64,000 nt of DNA. Source: Teredinibacter sp. KSP-S5-2. Its GTDB lineage: Bacteria > Pseudomonadota > Gammaproteobacteria > Pseudomonadales > Cellvibrionaceae. The notes beneath the pieces were generated by a model. That model was not told the origin of the DNA. It did no database searches and saw only the letters and a program-made list of their open reading frames with translations. The stretch covers positions 186,001 through 250,000 of the forward strand of contig NZ_CP120416.1 in the NCBI RefSeq assembly GCF_032773895.1, read 5' to 3'. Made by a program: the position numbers and the translations under genes. Positions 28,657-38,937 of this stretch are shown piece by piece. Numbering within the stretch: the first letter of the stretch is position 1; each line of letters starts with the position of its first letter.

Positions 28657-31602
28657 ATGTCAGCAACACAGTTTTTTGTTGGTCAGCGTTGGATTAGTGA
28701 TACAGAAGCCAGTTTAGGTTTGGGTATTATCGCTGAAATTGCAAACCGACGAGTCACGATCAGTTTTCCCGCTGCGGCGGAGACACGCGTTTACGCCGCC
28801 GATAATGCACCGCTGAGTCGAGTGCGCTTTCAGGTTGGTGATACCATCCGAACCCATGACGGTGAACAGGTTTGTGTTTCTGATATACAGGAACACAATC
28901 ATTGTTACATATACTTTGGTGAAAGCTTATCCGGCGAAGAAAAAGGCAATGAAGTGGTTGTGCCTGAGTTGGAACTGGATAGCTTTGTTTCTTTCAGTGC
29001 ACCGCAAGCGCGTTTATTTTCTGGCCAAATTGATAAGCACACGCATTTTTCCTTGCGCAGTGAAACACTGAAGCATTTACGCGCTCACCAGGAATCACCG
29101 GTTACCGGCTTGCTTGGTGCCAGAGTGCAGCCGTTACCTCACCAAATGTACATTGCGCACACAGCCGCTCATCGGCATGCACCAAGAGTGCTATTGGCTG
29201 ATGAGGTTGGATTGGGGAAAACCATTGAAGCCGGGTTGATCTTGCATCAGCAGCTTATCAGTGGGCGTGCAGAGCGGGCGCTGATCGTTGTACCCGATAG
29301 TCTTGTGCATCAATGGTTGGTGGAAATGATCCGCCGTTTTAATTTGCATTTCACCATTATTGATGAAAAAAGCTTTCCTTCTGTAGAGGTTAGCGATGAC
29401 ACATTTATGGATATAGACGACGAAAGTCGTATGAGTGCGGATGCAGAAAACAGTGGCAACCCATTTGAATCTGCACAACTGATTTTAAGCCCATTATCGT
29501 TTTTGGTGAAATTTCCCGAGTATCGACAACAAGCGGTGCAAGCCGGTTGGGATTTGCTCCTGGTTGATGAAGCACATCATCTGAAGTGGTCAGAACAGGA
29601 AGTAAGTGAAGAGTACCAGTGTGTAGAAGCATTATCGTCTTCTGCATCCGGTTTGTTATTGCTTACTGCCACTCCAGAACAGCTCGGTATTGAAAGTCAT
29701 TTTGCCCGTTTAAAACTGCTGGACCCGGATCGTTATTTTGATTTGGCAGCCTTTATTGATGAAGAAAAACAATACCAGCCGGTAAATGAACTGGTGCAGC
29801 GTTTATTGTCCTTAATCGATCAACAGGAAAACGACACGGAAACTGCTGAGGTTGTTGAGTCGCTTAAGCACTATTTGAGTGAGTCATCCCATACGCAAGT
29901 CACGCAATTACTGAGTGATGGTCAGATTCAGCAGGCGGTGGAACAGGCTACACGAGAATTGATGGATCGACATGGCACCGGACGGGTTTTATTTCGTAAT
30001 ACACGGATGAATGTATCCGGCTTTCCCGCCAGAAAATTGCATACCTATCCGTTTGACCTGAACGGAAAATTACACGATCACATTCAACAAGAAAATGACC
30101 TTGATATTCAGTTGAAGCCAGAAAAGTTAATCAGCAAATATATTGATAAAAACTGGCCGGAGCAGGATGATCGGGTTCAGTGGCTAATGCAGTTTTTACG
30201 CGACGATCGTCAGCGAAAGGTATTACTCATTTGCGCTGAAGCGAAAACAGCCATCCAACTGGAAAGTGCCATTTCATTTAGTGGCGTAGCTTCAAGTGTT
30301 TTTCATGAAGGGTTGAACCTTATTGAGCGTGATAGGGCGGCCGCTTATTTTGCCGATGAAGAGGGTGCGCAAATACTTGTCTGTTCTGAAATTGGCAGCG
30401 AAGGTCGAAACTTCCAATTTGCACATAACCTTGTTTTATTCGATATACCATTAAATCCTGATTTGCTTGAACAGCGAATTGGTCGTCTTGACCGAATCGG
30501 TCAGCGACATCAGGTCAACATTCATGTGCCGTATTACAGGGAGACTGCGCAAGCTTCGTTATTAAATTGGTATCACCAGGGGCTGAATGGTTTTGAAAAA
30601 ACCTGTGCAACAGGCAGAACGCTCTACGAAAAATTTGGTGAAAAACTGCTTGAATGCCTGCAGCGTGCGGATCAGCCTGAACTTGCGCAAGCATTAATCG
30701 AACAAACCCAAACTACTGCGTCAGTTCTTGAACAGGAATTGCAGGCGGGAAGGGATCAGCTACTTGAGGTGAATTCATGCAATATCACCCAGGCGAATGA
30801 AATAATCGATTTACTTTTTGAATCTGAGCGTCGCCATACTCTTTCAGGTTACATGGGGAAAGTGTTCGACGAGTTCGGTGTGGATCAGGATTCCCACAGC
30901 GCGACCAGCGTGGTCTTGCACCCTGGTGATCATATGCTTTGCCATCATTTCCCCGGTTTGCCCGAAGCAGGAATTACCGCCACCTTTCACCGTGAAACGG
31001 CGTTGAGCCGTGAGGATATGATCTTCCTCAGTTGGGAGCACCCGATGGTGACTGGGGTTATGGATATGATTGCCCACAGCGAATTTGGTAATACCGCGGT
31101 GGCAACAATAAAACTGCCTTCGTTAAAACCGGGAACAATATTACTGGAAACGTTACACGTAACCCATTGTCCAGCCCCCAAGGCGTTGCAGTTATTTCGC
31201 TATTTGCCCATAACCGTTGTGCGTACTATTTTGGATCCTAATGGTCGGGATCTAACCGAAGTCCTGGCCGCCGACCGGCTTGAAAGTTTATTGGCTCCCG
31301 TTCAACGTCACACCGCACAACAAGTTGTTCAGCATAGTCGTGAAGTCATTGAGAAGCAGATAAAAATGGCAACAGACAATGTAGAGCAAAAGAAAATTGC
31401 TTTAGTGAATGCCGCGCGGGAAAATATGCTGGAAAAACAAAATATCGAGATTAATCGATTACAGGAACTGGCAAAAGTTAACCCAAATATTCGTGCAGCA
31501 GAAATTGATTTATTGAAGCAGGAAACTGAAGCCCTACTGCATTATCTGGACGAAACACAAATAAAGCTGGATTCTCTTCGTGTTATTGTTTCAGTGAATT
31601 AG
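28657..31602 (+). CDS. rapA: RNA polymerase-associated ATPase RapA
   Basis: RapA is a Swi2/Snf2-type ATPase that binds RNA polymerase and helps recycle it after transcription. The 981 residues match E. coli RapA (968). Visible parts are the two N-terminal Tudor-like domains (residues 1-115, FVGQRWISDTEASLGLG), Walker A DEVGLGKTIEAG at 182-193, the DEAHH box near 307, the helicase C motif QRIGRLDRIGQ near 607-617 and a long C-terminal domain ending in coiled coil. It sits between two chitin-related genes but is a housekeeping gene, so the arrangement is probably accidental. Confidence 0.96.
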   Translation: MSATQFFVGQRWISDTEASLGLGIIAEIANRRVTISFPAAAETRVYAADNAPLSRVRFQVGDTIRTHDGEQVCVSDIQEHNHCYIYFGESLSGEEKGNEVVVPELELDSFVSFSAPQARLFSGQIDKHTHFSLRSETLKHLRAHQESPVTGLLGARVQPLPHQMYIAHTAAHRHAPRVLLADEVGLGKTIEAGLILHQQLISGRAERALIVVPDSLVHQWLVEMIRRFNLHFTIIDEKSFPSVEVSDDTFMDIDDESRMSADAENSGNPFESAQLILSPLSFLVKFPEYRQQAVQAGWDLLLVDEAHHLKWSEQEVSEEYQCVEALSSSASGLLLLTATPEQLGIESHFARLKLLDPDRYFDLAAFIDEEKQYQPVNELVQRLLSLIDQQENDTETAEVVESLKHYLSESSHTQVTQLLSDGQIQQAVEQATRELMDRHGTGRVLFRNTRMNVSGFPARKLHTYPFDLNGKLHDHIQQENDLDIQLKPEKLISKYIDKNWPEQDDRVQWLMQFLRDDRQRKVLLICAEAKTAIQLESAISFSGVASSVFHEGLNLIERDRAAAYFADEEGAQILVCSEIGSEGRNFQFAHNLVLFDIPLNPDLLEQRIGRLDRIGQRHQVNIHVPYYRETAQASLLNWYHQGLNGFEKTCATGRTLYEKFGEKLLECLQRADQPELAQALIEQTQTTASVLEQELQAGRDQLLEVNSCNITQANEIIDLLFESERRHTLSGYMGKVFDEFGVDQDSHSATSVVLHPGDHMLCHHFPGLPEAGITATFHRETALSREDMIFLSWEHPMVTGVMDMIAHSEFGNTAVATIKLPSLKPGTILLETLHVTHCPAPKALQLFRYLPITVVRTILDPNGRDLTEVLAADRLESLLAPVQRHTAQQVVQHSREVIEKQIKMATDNVEQKKIALVNAARENMLEKQNIEINRLQELAKVNPNIRAAEIDLLKQETEALLHYLDETQIKLDSLRVIVSVN

Positions 31603-31631
31603 ATCCGTTCTAAATTCAAAACACATATATG

Positions 31632-31660
31632 AAAAAGAGCCGCATTTATGCGGCTCTTGT
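31632..31660 (-). terminator. intrinsic terminator of the chitinase gene
   Basis: Nine-bp stem GAGCCGCAT / ATGCGGCTC with a two-base loop. The A-run to its left gives a U-run on the minus strand, so it chiefly stops the leftward chitinase transcript; on the plus strand only a weak T-rich tail follows for rapA. Confidence 0.85.
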
Positions 31661-31688
31661 CTTTCCTAAGCAACTGGTTTTATCTTTG

Positions 31689-33386
31689 TTATAAACCAGC
31701 ACGCATTGCGCTAATCAGTTCACCATTGCTGGTATCACCGCTTAGCTCCCAGAAAAATGCGCCGCCAAGTCCCTGTTGTTTAGCGTAATTCATTTTGCTG
31801 GAAATCGTTGCGGGGGTGTCATAGCTATACCAGTTATTGCCACAGTGCGCGTATGCTGTGCCACCCACAGTGCCATTCGATGGGCAAGAACTTTTCAGTA
31901 CGTGGTAATCCTCTATGCCTTGCTCATAGGTTCCCGGTGCGGGGCCGGTTGCGCTGCCACCGGGAGCACTTTGCGTCACACCGGTCCAGCCTCGACCATA
32001 AAACCCAATACCCAATAACAGTTTGCTGGCGGGGATACCCTTGGCTTTATAAAGCTGTATCGCCGCGTCACTGTAAAAGTCGGAAATTGGAATGCCGCTG
32101 TAACTGGTTAGAGGTGAGTGTGGCGCTGTTGGGCCATTATTATCCCAGGCACCAAAGAAGTCGTAGGTCATGACGTTAAAGAAATCACTGACTGCTGCTG
32201 CACCGGTATAATCAGCGGCATTAATTTTGGCGGAGCCGGCAGAAACTGCTGCAGTAAGTAATTCGCTACCAAAACGATTACGCAGTGCCTGCATTAAATT
32301 GGTAAACGCATTTGGGCCGCTGCTATCACAGGTTAAACCACATTCGTTCGGATATTCCCAGTCCATATCGATCCCATCGAAGACACCGTCCCAGCGTGGG
32401 TCATGGAGCAGGTTGTAGCATGATTCCGCAAACGCAGTCGGATTCGCCGCGGCCTGGCCAAAACCTCCAGACCAGGTCCAACCACCGAAAGAGAACAGCA
32501 CTTTCAAGTGGGGGTACATGGCTTTCAGTTTTCGAAGTTGGTTGAAGTTACCGCGAATTGCGCCGGTATCCCAGGTATCAGCAACTCCGTCCACACTTTC
32601 GCTTGCGCCGTAAAAACGGTCGTAGTCGGCGTAGCTATCGCCCAATACACATTGTCCGTTAGTTACGTTACCGAAAGCGTAAAGAATATGGGTGAGCTTG
32701 GACGCAGAGCCGCTGGTGTGAATATTTTTCACGTGGTAGCCGCGTTGGTAAATACCCCATTGCACAAAATAACCAAGCAATTTTGTACCGCCGGAACTGG
32801 ATGTGCCACCGCTGGACGACGATGAGCTTGATGTGGAGCTGCTACTGGAGCTGGACGAGGTCGAGCCGCCACCTGTGCAGCTGCCATTGTTTTCCCACAC
32901 GCCCCATTCGCCAGATTGAGATGGGTCATCGCCTTGAGTCCACCATTTCGCGGTATACTTTGCCCCCTGGTGTTGCACCATATCGCCGCCGTTATAAACA
33001 TCGGAAGCGACCCAGGCGGGTATACCGCTACAGGATGTTGAACCACCAGAAGATGAGCCGGAAGTGGTGGACCCGGTTGAGCTATTGCTGCTGGAAGACG
33101 ATGAGCTACTGCTTGAGCCTCCTCCGTCGCATGCGCCTATATCTGCCCAGGCGTACTGCCATGCCCAACCAGTGCCCGGCGCATAAGCCCCGCCCAGCGA
33201 GCACCATCCACCCACCGTACATTGATAGGCGTGGTCGGTATTTTGCACCATATCCCCGGTGCTATAAGTACTTCCGTCAGCGTAATTCGGCAGGTTGCTG
33301 CAGTCGTAAGCATAAGCTTTGGAAAGCCATGCCGTGCACATCATCAGCCCAAGCGTAATTAAATATTGGGTCATTCTTGTAGTCAT
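31689..33386 (-). CDS. secreted GH18 chitinase with two chitin-binding modules
   Basis: A 565-residue endo- or exochitinase. Order: signal peptide (1-26, ending SKAYA); a cysteine-containing CBM5/12-like module (28-87); poly-Ser linker (91-114); a second ChtBD3/CBM5-type module with the WWTQGDDPSQSGEWGVW core (119-170); second Ser/Gly linker (174-200); GH18 domain (201-565). The GH18 signature DGIDMDWEYP at 337-346 gives Glu344 as proton donor, and LFSFGGWTW at 297-305 is the substrate strand. Long serine linkers are typical of Cellvibrionaceae enzymes. It would release chitobiose that feeds the phosphorylase at 24240. AGAGGAA precedes the ATG. Confidence 0.95.
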   Translation of the reverse strand: MTTRMTQYLITLGLMMCTAWLSKAYAYDCSNLPNYADGSTYSTGDMVQNTDHAYQCTVGGWCSLGGAYAPGTGWAWQYAWADIGACDGGGSSSSSSSSSSNSSTGSTTSGSSSGGSTSCSGIPAWVASDVYNGGDMVQHQGAKYTAKWWTQGDDPSQSGEWGVWENNGSCTGGGSTSSSSSSSSTSSSSSSSGGTSSSGGTKLLGYFVQWGIYQRGYHVKNIHTSGSASKLTHILYAFGNVTNGQCVLGDSYADYDRFYGASESVDGVADTWDTGAIRGNFNQLRKLKAMYPHLKVLFSFGGWTWSGGFGQAAANPTAFAESCYNLLHDPRWDGVFDGIDMDWEYPNECGLTCDSSGPNAFTNLMQALRNRFGSELLTAAVSAGSAKINAADYTGAAAVSDFFNVMTYDFFGAWDNNGPTAPHSPLTSYSGIPISDFYSDAAIQLYKAKGIPASKLLLGIGFYGRGWTGVTQSAPGGSATGPAPGTYEQGIEDYHVLKSSCPSNGTVGGTAYAHCGNNWYSYDTPATISSKMNYAKQQGLGGAFFWELSGDTSNGELISAMRAGL

Positions 33387-34091
33387 AGTTAATTCCTCTA
33401 GACACTATTATTTTATGAGGCGTTTATGCCAAAAAAATCGGAAAGAGGTAAATCATTCTTGCCGGAGTTTAAATCCCGAAAAATAAGGCTGTATTTTTTC
33501 GAGTTGGTTTTTACTGGGTGGAACACTTGTTTGCATTTTTACCCAGAAAAAGTCAGATGATTTATGAGAAAAAATTATTGTTATATTTTTAATCGGATAA
33601 GGACTTTGTAAACCTTAGCAGTGATCTTTGATTGGAAAAGTTTTTTTGATATCTCTGTGAAAAAATGTCGCTTTTTTCTTTGTCTAAAAAGAAATTTTAA
33701 TATCCATATTGTTTTTATATTTGAAATGGCTATGTCAAAAAAACAATAAATGAAATAGGGGGATTTGCCTGTGGATGTTATTAGGATAATTTGTTGTGAA
33801 TCATAATATCGCCTTGCTATTCAAATAAGACTTTTGCTTTTGGGGATGTCACTCCGGCGCTTCTCAAAGTTGAAGAGGGTGCTCCTATTTATAAAATGTT
33901 TCCCGGTCGCCTAAAGAACAGATATTTTCATGACATTTTTATGACAAATAGACTAATCTTTATGTGTGGTTTTTGGTCAGTTTTGGCATTCAATACCTTT
34001 TGTTGGCTTTATATCCTGCCATAAAGCAGAAACAACCGCTAAAACGCATGCCCTATCCCTATATCGTGGAAACGAGGTTAAGGAGTCTTCC
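33387..34091. other. 705-base AT-rich non-coding region, chitinase / chemoreceptor
   Basis: This holds the divergent promoters of the chitinase and the chemoreceptor. It is very AT-rich, with many A and T runs. No open frame with a ribosome binding site, no cyclic di-GMP riboswitch, no tRNA and no perfect CRP palindrome were found; a half-site TGTGA occurs near 33655. Long regulatory regions are common next to secreted-hydrolase genes. Confidence 0.45.
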
Positions 34092-37070
34092 ATGAGCTGG
34101 TACAACGCTAGTCTCAAAAACCAGGTTATCGCCATTGTTCTCGGATGTATGTGTTTTCTCGCATTCGTTTTGCTAATTTCATTAACCCGTATTGGTAATA
34201 ATATTTCTCATTTTAATAATCTTCTGCATGGCTCAAGTGAGCATAGAGCGCAAATACTATTGATTAATAGTAAATTCAAGACCCAGGTTCAAGAGTGGAA
34301 AAATGTGCTGCTACGCGGAAAAGATGATAAGAAACGAGAAAAGTACTGGGGAAGTTTTCTTAAAAATGATGCGGAAATTAAACAGGATGTCGACGTTTTA
34401 TTGAAGAGTGTTATTGATCCGAAAGTGAAAGAAACTCTTGAGACGTTTAAACGCGAACATGCCAAGTTGGAAGGGAAATACGAGCAAGGTTACAAGGAGT
34501 ACATGGCTTCGGGGTTTGATGCTCAGGTGGCAGATAAAGTGGTGTCTGGTATTGACCGAGAGCCAAGTAAACTCCTTATACAGCTTTCTCAACAGATAGA
34601 AGAGCGTGTGGTGGCCGAAAGCCATGCTGTTGAAAGCTCATCAGCCTTAACGTTAAACGGTATTTATGTTGTTTTATTTTTTGTTTTGATTGGTATTGTT
34701 CTGGTTTTACTCAAAATATTGAATCGACAGGTTATTTCGCCTATTGCTCATCTCTCCGCAGGGGTTAAAAGATTACAGGCCGGTGATTTTAATACGGTTT
34801 TTTCTGTGGCCGGTGAGCATGAATTGGCGCAGCTTGCTGTACTGTTAACCAATATGAAGCAGGACTTAAAGAGCCGGATTGAGGCGGATGCGATAGCCTC
34901 CGCGGAAAACCGCCGTATAAGACAAGCTCTGGATGTATGCGATACCTCAGTATTGGTCGCTGATACATCGTCAGAAATCATTTATGCCAATCACGCTGCA
35001 TTGAATATGTTTAAAAAAAGGCAAGATGAATTCAAAAAAGGGATTTCCTCTTTTGTCGTAGATAAAATAATGAATGGTCATGCTAATCAGTTAGGAATAA
35101 GTCAGCAGACCTTGAATCAAGACCGGATTCAAAAATACGATATGAATGTACAGCGTCTCACGTTTGGCATCGTTTCCACCCCGATTTTAACGGATGATGG
35201 AAAACGGTTAGGCACCGTTATTGAGTGGGATGATAAAACTGAAAGGTTGGCCAAACAAATTGCTGAGAAAAAACAAGCGGATGAAAATGCGCGGATCAAA
35301 CAAGCACTGGATGCAAGCAATACTCCCGTTATGGTAGCCGATGCTGAATCCAGTATTATTTACACCAACAATGCCATGGTGAGTACTCTATGCCGTCGAA
35401 AAGCAACGTTGGAAAAATGTATTCCGGGTTTCGCCCTTGACGAGTTAATCGGTTTTGATGCTGCCAATTTTTATGTTGGTGTACCTTCAGCTTCACAATC
35501 TATACAGGAACTGACTAACCCCGAGCAAAAGGATATTGTGATGCAGAACTTAACCTTTGAATTGATCGCCACGCCAGTGTGGTCTGATTCAAAGGAGCGC
35601 CTGGGTACGGTAATAGAGTGGGATGATAAAACTGATCGATTAGCCAAAGAACGGGAAGAAAAACGTATTGCAAATGAAAATGCAAGGGTAAGACAAGCAT
35701 TGGATGCTGTATCCAGTAGTGTCATGATTGCTGACAACGACATGAACTTGATTTATACCAACCGGGCTGTGGAAGAAATGTTCTCATCCGCAGAAGGTGA
35801 TATCCGTACTGAAATTCCCGATTTTAATTCGAAAGGATTATTGGGCAAGAATGTTGATATGTTTCATCGTAACCCTGAGCATCAGCAGCAAATTATTCAT
35901 ACCTTGACTGATACTTATACTAGCGAAGTGAAAATCGGCCATCACATTTATGCGCTTACAGCAAACCCCGTCTCGGTTGATGGCGAGCGCATTGGTACGG
36001 TGGTCGAATGGCTGGATAGAACGGAAGAAGTGGCCATTGAAAAGGAAATTGATGCAATGGTGGACTTCGCCGTAAAAGGTGATTTTGGTAATCAGATTGA
36101 CTTGAATAATAAAACCGGCTTCTTTAAAAGTTTAAGTGGTGGATTAAATCGTTTGGTCAGTACGATTAATATCGCGCTTGAAGATATATTGGCTATGCTC
36201 TCTGCTTTGGCAAAAGGTGATCTGACCTTACGTATTGAGAGGGATTATGAAGGTGCCTTTGGCGAACTTAAACGTGATGCCAATGCGACAGCAGATAAAC
36301 TCACAGAAGTCATAAATAATATTCGTCAAAGTGCTTCTGTGATTACTTCGTCCTCGAATGAGTTGGCGGATGGTAATGCCGACCTAAGCCAGCGCACAGA
36401 AGAACAAGCTTCCTCTTTGGAAGAGACAGCAGCAAGTATGGTTGAGATGACGGAAACCGTTAAGCAAAGTGCAAGCAACGCCAATGAGGCCTGTGATTTA
36501 GCGGTGAAAGCGCAAGACAGAGCCCGGTGTGGTGGTGAGGTGGTAAACCGTGCTGTAAGTGCTATGGATATGATTAATACCGCCAGTAAAAAAATCGCCG
36601 ACATTATTAGCGTCATTGATGAAATTGCCTTTCAGACTAATTTACTTGCATTGAATGCAGCAGTTGAAGCCGCCCGAGCAGGAGAGCAAGGTAGAGGGTT
36701 TGCCGTAGTGGCAAGTGAGGTGCGAAATTTGGCTCAGCGTTCTGCCTCCGCAGCAAAAGAAATCAAAGATTTAATTCGCGATAGTGTGGCCCGTGTTGAA
36801 GACGGTGCAACCTTGGTGAATGAATCCGGCGAGACGTTGGTAGAAATAGTGGAGGCGGTGGAAAAAGTTACCCTTATGATGCGTGATATTTCCGAGGCGG
36901 CCCGGGAACAGGCAACAGGGATTGAGCAAGTAAATACTGCGGTAACGCAAATGGACCACATGACACAGCAAAATGCGGCTCTGGTGGAAGAAGCAACGGC
37001 AGCGAGTGAATCTATGGCCGAGCAGGCTAAAAGTATGAGTCAGATGATTGCGTTTTTTAAAGTGAGTTAA
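34092..37070 (+). CDS. methyl-accepting chemotaxis protein with three tandem PAS domains
   Basis: The start is ATG at 34092 with AAGGAG eight bases upstream, giving 992 residues; the frame is open 42 codons further up, without a start signal. Order: TM1 (9-31); a helical periplasmic domain of the four-helix-bundle kind (about 36-185); TM2 (187-209); HAMP; three PAS-like repeats of about 128 residues (276-401, 401-531, 531-648), each opening with R-x-[RK]-QALD and closing with LGTV[IV]EW-D-[KR]-T; a second HAMP-like segment; and the signalling hairpin ([20 protein letters not shown], then [20 protein letters not shown]). No C-terminal NWETF-type receptor-binding peptide is present. Ligand unknown; chitin sugars are a guess from the neighbour. 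Confidence 0.95.
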   Translation: MSWYNASLKNQVIAIVLGCMCFLAFVLLISLTRIGNNISHFNNLLHGSSEHRAQILLINSKFKTQVQEWKNVLLRGKDDKKREKYWGSFLKNDAEIKQDVDVLLKSVIDPKVKETLETFKREHAKLEGKYEQGYKEYMASGFDAQVADKVVSGIDREPSKLLIQLSQQIEERVVAESHAVESSSALTLNGIYVVLFFVLIGIVLVLLKILNRQVISPIAHLSAGVKRLQAGDFNTVFSVAGEHELAQLAVLLTNMKQDLKSRIEADAIASAENRRIRQALDVCDTSVLVADTSSEIIYANHAALNMFKKRQDEFKKGISSFVVDKIMNGHANQLGISQQTLNQDRIQKYDMNVQRLTFGIVSTPILTDDGKRLGTVIEWDDKTERLAKQIAEKKQADENARIKQALDASNTPVMVADAESSIIYTNNAMVSTLCRRKATLEKCIPGFALDELIGFDAANFYVGVPSASQSIQELTNPEQKDIVMQNLTFELIATPVWSDSKERLGTVIEWDDKTDRLAKEREEKRIANENARVRQALDAVSSSVMIADNDMNLIYTNRAVEEMFSSAEGDIRTEIPDFNSKGLLGKNVDMFHRNPEHQQQIIHTLTDTYTSEVKIGHHIYALTANPVSVDGERIGTVVEWLDRTEEVAIEKEIDAMVDFAVKGDFGNQIDLNNKTGFFKSLSGGLNRLVSTINIALEDILAMLSALAKGDLTLRIERDYEGAFGELKRDANATADKLTEVINNIRQSASVITSSSNELADGNADLSQRTEEQASSLEETAASMVEMTETVKQSASNANEACDLAVKAQDRARCGGEVVNRAVSAMDMINTASKKIADIISVIDEIAFQTNLLALNAAVEAARAGEQGRGFAVVASEVRNLAQRSASAAKEIKDLIRDSVARVEDGATLVNESGETLVEIVEAVEKVTLMMRDISEAAREQATGIEQVNTAVTQMDHMTQQNAALVEEATAASESMAEQAKSMSQMIAFFKVS

Positions 37071-37163
37071 TTTAAGTCAACGCTGGTTTTAACTCCACTA
37101 AATATAGACATTCTGTCTGGTTTTGAGTTAAATAAAATAAGTGAATTAATTAATTGTTTTACA

Positions 37164-37457
37164 ATGAATAGAAAGATTCTGAGATACAAGATCGTTTCAA
37201 TTCTGGCATGTCTAGCGTGTATCGCTCTTTTTGTTCCTCTACTTATTCTGTCATCCGTAGGGATAAAAATATTTTTAGGGATAATTCTTTTTATTCTTTT
37301 GAGTGTCATTCAAGCAATTTATTATACGAAAGTCGGCTCGTTGAAATGTCCGCATTGTAATAAGCCGGTCTTAGCTAAAGCGATATCTTTAGATCAGTCT
37401 CAACTTACACTTTCCGCATACAAAAAATGTTATTTTTGTGGTTACGAATACGAGTAA
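37164..37457 (+). CDS. small membrane protein with C-terminal zinc ribbon
   Basis: A 97-residue protein with two hydrophobic segments (about 10-30 and 34-54) and a cytosolic tail carrying two Cys pairs, KCPHC and KCYFC, 26 residues apart, a zinc-ribbon layout. No function is known to me. The ATG has no clear Shine-Dalgarno sequence. It lies in a block of small genes of unknown function and is 30 bases upstream of a secreted protein gene. Confidence 0.65.
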   Translation: MNRKILRYKIVSILACLACIALFVPLLILSSVGIKIFLGIILFILLSVIQAIYYTKVGSLKCPHCNKPVLAKAISLDQSQLTLSAYKKCYFCGYEYE

Positions 37458-37487
37458 TTGTATAAATCTGCTCTGGAAGTGAATTAT

Positions 37488-37958
37488 ATGGGATATAAAG
37501 TATCAGAAAGGAAATCCTTGGCGAATACATGTTTATTTCTTGTTCTGCTTGTCTTTTCCTGTAAAGCACTTGCCTGTCGATGTGGCACATTGATCGATGA
37601 AGCAAAAATAGCAGAAAGCACCGATGTTATTTTGATCAAAGTTGAATCGCTTCAACTGGGGGAATACTCTGATGGAGAGCGATCCTACCCCGGTCTGGAA
37701 GTGGGATATCAGGTTGTCCGCCGTTTTTGGGGGGCTGAGCGTAAACCGAAGCTCATTGAGCTGCTAGACAGCTGTAAAGTCGGATTTTATCCAAATAGAG
37801 AATACATCGTGGCGATTCTCAGGAAAGGCCGGTTTGGGATCGACAATGTAATAAGTCAATGTAGTGGCGTGGATTGGGTTTCTAAATCAAATAGACGTGA
37901 AAAGACCATCCTTACCGAGGAAATGGTCAACAAATATATCGAAAATAATTCCGATTAA
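37488..37958 (+). CDS. secreted protein with TIMP/NTR-like N terminus
   Basis: The start is ATG at 37488 with GGAAG upstream, giving 156 residues; the frame is open ten codons before it. Residues 1-29 are a signal peptide (LANTCLFLVLLVFSCKALA). Predicted cleavage leaves C-R-C at the very N terminus, followed by GTLIDEAKIAESTDVILIKV, the pattern of the netrin/TIMP (OB-fold) family, in which the N-terminal Cys chelates a metalloprotease zinc. Two more Cys (LLDSCKVG and SQCSG) could form disulfides with the C-x-C pair. Lipidation at Cys25 (V-F-S-C) is an alternative. Function is inferred only. Confidence 0.7.
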   Translation: MGYKVSERKSLANTCLFLVLLVFSCKALACRCGTLIDEAKIAESTDVILIKVESLQLGEYSDGERSYPGLEVGYQVVRRFWGAERKPKLIELLDSCKVGFYPNREYIVAILRKGRFGIDNVISQCSGVDWVSKSNRREKTILTEEMVNKYIENNSD

Positions 37959-38066
37959 CTATTAGAATACGTGTTGGTAGAAGCTGTATTGCGGGGTAGG
38001 CTGACCTGGATCCGTAATCATAGCTATTGTCTAAGTGTTTCCAGGTTTTTGTAGAAAGGGTAAATC

Positions 38067-38276
38067 GTGGGTAATAAAAAGTTTGTTTTTGACGCTATCA
38101 ACTCCGCATATAAAGCTCAGATTAAAAGCATGTATGATGGTTTTTCTAACAGCATTCTTATGGCGAATGGGGATAATGCTGAAATAGAAAAGGCCGAGGA
38201 AAAGTTTAAGGCCGGTATGGAGCACGCGTATAAAATCAGAATGCAGGCTCTCGCGCTTGCAGGTATTCAGGAGTAG
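38067..38276 (+). CDS. small helical protein of unknown function
   Basis: A 69-residue predicted all-helical, soluble protein (DAINSAYKAQIKSMYDGF, then EIEKAEEKFKAGMEHAYKIR). The start is GTG at 38067 with AAAGGG eight bases upstream, which is why I accept the frame as coding. I do not recognise the family. The next gene starts 25 bases later on the same strand. Confidence 0.55.
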   Translation: MGNKKFVFDAINSAYKAQIKSMYDGFSNSILMANGDNAEIEKAEEKFKAGMEHAYKIRMQALALAGIQE

Positions 38277-38300
38277 CTTTTTATCGGTCGGAAAAACGGT

Positions 38301-38909
38301 GTGAACCGGGAACGGTGGCAGGAGTTGATGGCGGTGCTGGCTCTACCGCCGTCTGACGAATGCTTTGATTTACTTTCGTCGGCATACGCTGAAAATCACC
38401 GACATTACCACACCCCGCGCCACATAGAGTCCATGCTGCGACATATGGATACTGTTGCTGAATTGGCGGAGCATCCGGCTGAGGTTGAGTTAGCTATCTG
38501 GTTTCACGACGCGGTATATCGACCTTTCTCATCGACCAATGAACTGGATAGCGCTAAATGGGCGCATCAGTTCTTGTCTGATAATGGTTTTAATAAAAGT
38601 GGCATTGATCGGGTCTACAACTTAATTATGGCTACGCGGCATCATTGTGATGTTGTTACGCGGGATGAACAACTTTTGGTCGATATTGACCTGAGTATTT
38701 TGGGTGCGCCAGCGGATATTTACGATCAATTTGAACAGAACGTTCGGAAGGAGTACCAGCAGGTCCCGTCAATTATTTTCCGGAAAAAGCGCAAGGAAAT
38801 ACTTAAGTCTTTTTTATCGAGGGATTCGATTTATTATCTAACCTACTTTAGGGAAAAATATGAGCAGGCAGCGAAGCTAAACCTTGAACGCGCAATCGTT
38901 CAACTCTAA
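38301..38909 (+). CDS. HD-superfamily metal-dependent hydrolase
   Basis: A 202-residue cytosolic protein. HYHTPRHIESML (36-47) with WFHDAVY (67-73) gives the His and His-Asp metal ligands, and a further Asp (VDIDLSILG, near 127-135) completes the site. This is the COG4339-type HD family of predicted phosphohydrolases, whose substrate is unknown. The start is GTG at 38301. Its end is 28 bases from the stop of the flagellin gene, which converges on it. Confidence 0.85.
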   Translation: MNRERWQELMAVLALPPSDECFDLLSSAYAENHRHYHTPRHIESMLRHMDTVAELAEHPAEVELAIWFHDAVYRPFSSTNELDSAKWAHQFLSDNGFNKSGIDRVYNLIMATRHHCDVVTRDEQLLVDIDLSILGAPADIYDQFEQNVRKEYQQVPSIIFRKKRKEILKSFLSRDSIYYLTYFREKYEQAAKLNLERAIVQL

Positions 38910-38937
38910 CGAAAGTTTTTAATGCCTTTGAAACTGC

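Noticed and set aside
32783-33358. 191-codon plus-strand open frame opposite the chitinase
   Set aside because: It is the antisense of the serine-rich linkers and binding modules; its Arg/Tyr/Ser-rich product resembles no protein.
33842-33960. Cyclic-di-GMP riboswitch upstream of the chemoreceptor
   Set aside because: The conserved GEMM core sequences are absent; only unrelated short hairpins are seen.
33966-34091. N-terminal extension of the chemoreceptor by 42 residues
   Set aside because: No ribosome site at 33966, whereas AAGGAG precedes the ATG at 34092 that begins directly at the first membrane helix.
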